Assembly: GCA_037126765.1 (NCBI GenBank)
Contig: JBBCBC010000002.1
Coordinates: 45,140,889-45,204,888 of the forward strand
DNA length: 64,000 nt
From: Stenogyne calaminthoides
Lineage: Eukaryota > Streptophyta > Magnoliopsida > Lamiales > Lamiaceae
Reading direction: 5' to 3'
Shown: one piece after another, positions 62,738-64,000 of the stretch
Numbering within the stretch: position 1 is the stretch's first letter
Layout of the letters: each line of letters begins with the position of its first letter
Made by a program: the position numbers and the translations under genes
Notes under the pieces: generated by a model
What the model was told of the DNA's origin: nothing
Database searches by the model: none
What the model saw: only the letters and a program-made list of their open reading frames with translations

Positions 62738-64000
62738 TTTTTTTTTGACAGGAAATAAAGGGTTAAACTGCCGGAAAATCGGCTTCTACAGTAGCAACAA
62801 TATGATTTGGAACATGGATTGAGAAAAAAACAATAACAGAAGTAAAAACATGAAAATCAAGCAAATAAACCACAAAGTTCCCGGCTCTTCTAATCCAAGC
62901 AAAAGTTACTCTATCAAAGTCAAGAACCAAATCTCTAATATCTCTAACAATAGTTCCTACATAATTGAGATCTTACCTCAATAAAGTAAGACATAAATCA
63001 CAATTTGAGATTCGATTCGACCAATAAATTACTTAACCCCATTATCTATAGCTTAATTCCATCCCACGCTCAATTGCCAAAGCTTTCGGACATCCACTAC
63101 AACCGTATCACACACAGCCTCCCCAAACACCATCTCATACTTCCTCTCTCATCCCCAAGAACTCCATCTATCCTGTAGTCATTGCCGATTGAATCAAGCA
63201 TCCGTAGATAAGCTTTAATCGGCCAATGTCTTGAGGTCTCCACACCGCCACACGGCTAGCTCCACGTGGCTTCACAACAGATCCTGGACGGGCAACCAAA
63301 TAATCCATGAGGCAAATGCACTATCCACCACCTCTTGTAATCTCTTCCTTTGAAATATATAGCTCATTTCGAGCAAAACAAAAAAAGTTCACAAAGATAG
63401 TCATAACCCACGAAAGTCTCATCTCTAGCGCCAACCATCCTCCTAACCCATCTTTCCAATAGACTATCATCAAAATGCACAATTATAGGACATAAGTCCC
63501 AAACCGCACGAGTCCACTCACAATCCCTAAACACGTTCGTTGTCTCAACTTTCACACCACACTCATACAAAAATGATCCACATCCACAAACCTACCAAAA
63601 AAGACATTAATCTTAGTATGAATGATAGAATGCATAGTCTTCCATAAAAAACTTTAATCCTCAAGATAACCCCCGAAGGCCAAAATTTACCATAACGTGT
63701 CTAGTCCAATCGTCCCCAAGAAGGAGCCCACACGCCGTATACATCAAAATAACCGTATCTCGTAGAATAGATCCCATTATTGGTGAATCTTCGTGACAAG
63801 ATATCACACCTATAGGAACGACTTAAGGAACAGTTCAATCTTGTTCACATCCTCCCTATCAAACATAATATCCAACATCTCGAGATCCCACCACAACCGA
63901 TCAGAGCCAACAAATCACACACCCTCAACTCCTCATGTCCCTCCTCCACCGTGTCCTTACTTTGCCATCCCCAACACCATCCATTAACCACTTATCACGA
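62738..64000 (-). mobile_element. LINE remnant, RT zinc-binding and RNase H, runs off the window
   Basis: Minus-strand readings show a degenerate zf-RVT segment (VFRDCEWTRAVWDLCPIIV, 63364-63570). Downstream is an RNase H part with LNYVGTIVRDIRDLVLDFD and TFAWIRRAGNFVVYLLDFH, then a stop. A run of nine T on the plus strand (62738-62746) is the poly-A tail. Many stops and frame changes show it is old. The 5' part lies beyond the window. Confidence 0.8.

Noticed and set aside
1..64000. CRISPR array, operon, riboswitch, rRNA or phage-like system
   Set aside because: The sequence is plant nuclear DNA; no regular spaced repeats of CRISPR type and no prokaryotic gene organisation were seen.

Overview
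This is nuclear DNA of a flowering plant, most likely a eudicot. The support is AT-rich intergenic sequence, genes with many short GT-AG introns, plant-only gene families (PERK kinase, GEX3, plant GH81), a Tat-type Ty3/gypsy element, a large-LTR Ty1/copia element, Stowaway and hAT-like MITEs, and LINE fragments. I cannot name the species. All six gene loci lie on the minus strand.

Left part (1-13.3 kb). Two tandem-repeat arrays and a small foldback come first. A ZCCHC8-like zinc-knuckle/PSP protein gene follows (coding 5521 to 2194, 7 coding exons, about 498 aa). Then comes a GAMETE EXPRESSED 3 (GEX3)-like gene (12419 to 8256, 9 exons, about 653 aa), with a truncated LINE in its sixth intron. 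The 5' flank of GEX3 holds a diverged copy of the 5' flank of the ZCCHC8-like gene.

Middle part (13.3-35.1 kb). This is one nested retrotransposon block. A Tat-lineage Ty3/gypsy element (13346-35091, target duplication AATAG) has gag-pol on the minus strand and an antisense, intron-bearing extra ORF on the plus strand. A plus-strand Ty1/copia element (21561-30755, two 1839-bp LTRs, target duplication GAATT) lies inside its reverse transcriptase region. Both carry stops and frameshifts and look non-autonomous. LTR pairs compared by eye differ by about 4-5% (gypsy) and about 3% (copia), which fits the nesting order.

Right part (35.1-64 kb). The order is: an isoprenylcysteine methylesterase (ICME)-like gene broken in three consecutive exons; an apparently intact TMEM33/Pom33-family membrane protein gene; a hAT-like MITE; an apparently intact proline-rich receptor-like kinase (PERK) gene with a Stowaway MITE in intron 1; a long foldback; a GH81 endo-1,3-beta-glucanase gene frameshifted at both ends; and a minus-strand LINE running off the window. 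I derived exon borders by hand from splice signals, reading phase and family similarity. The loci do not form one pathway. The block looks like an ordinary syntenic gene segment, partly decaying, that was expanded by retroelements.
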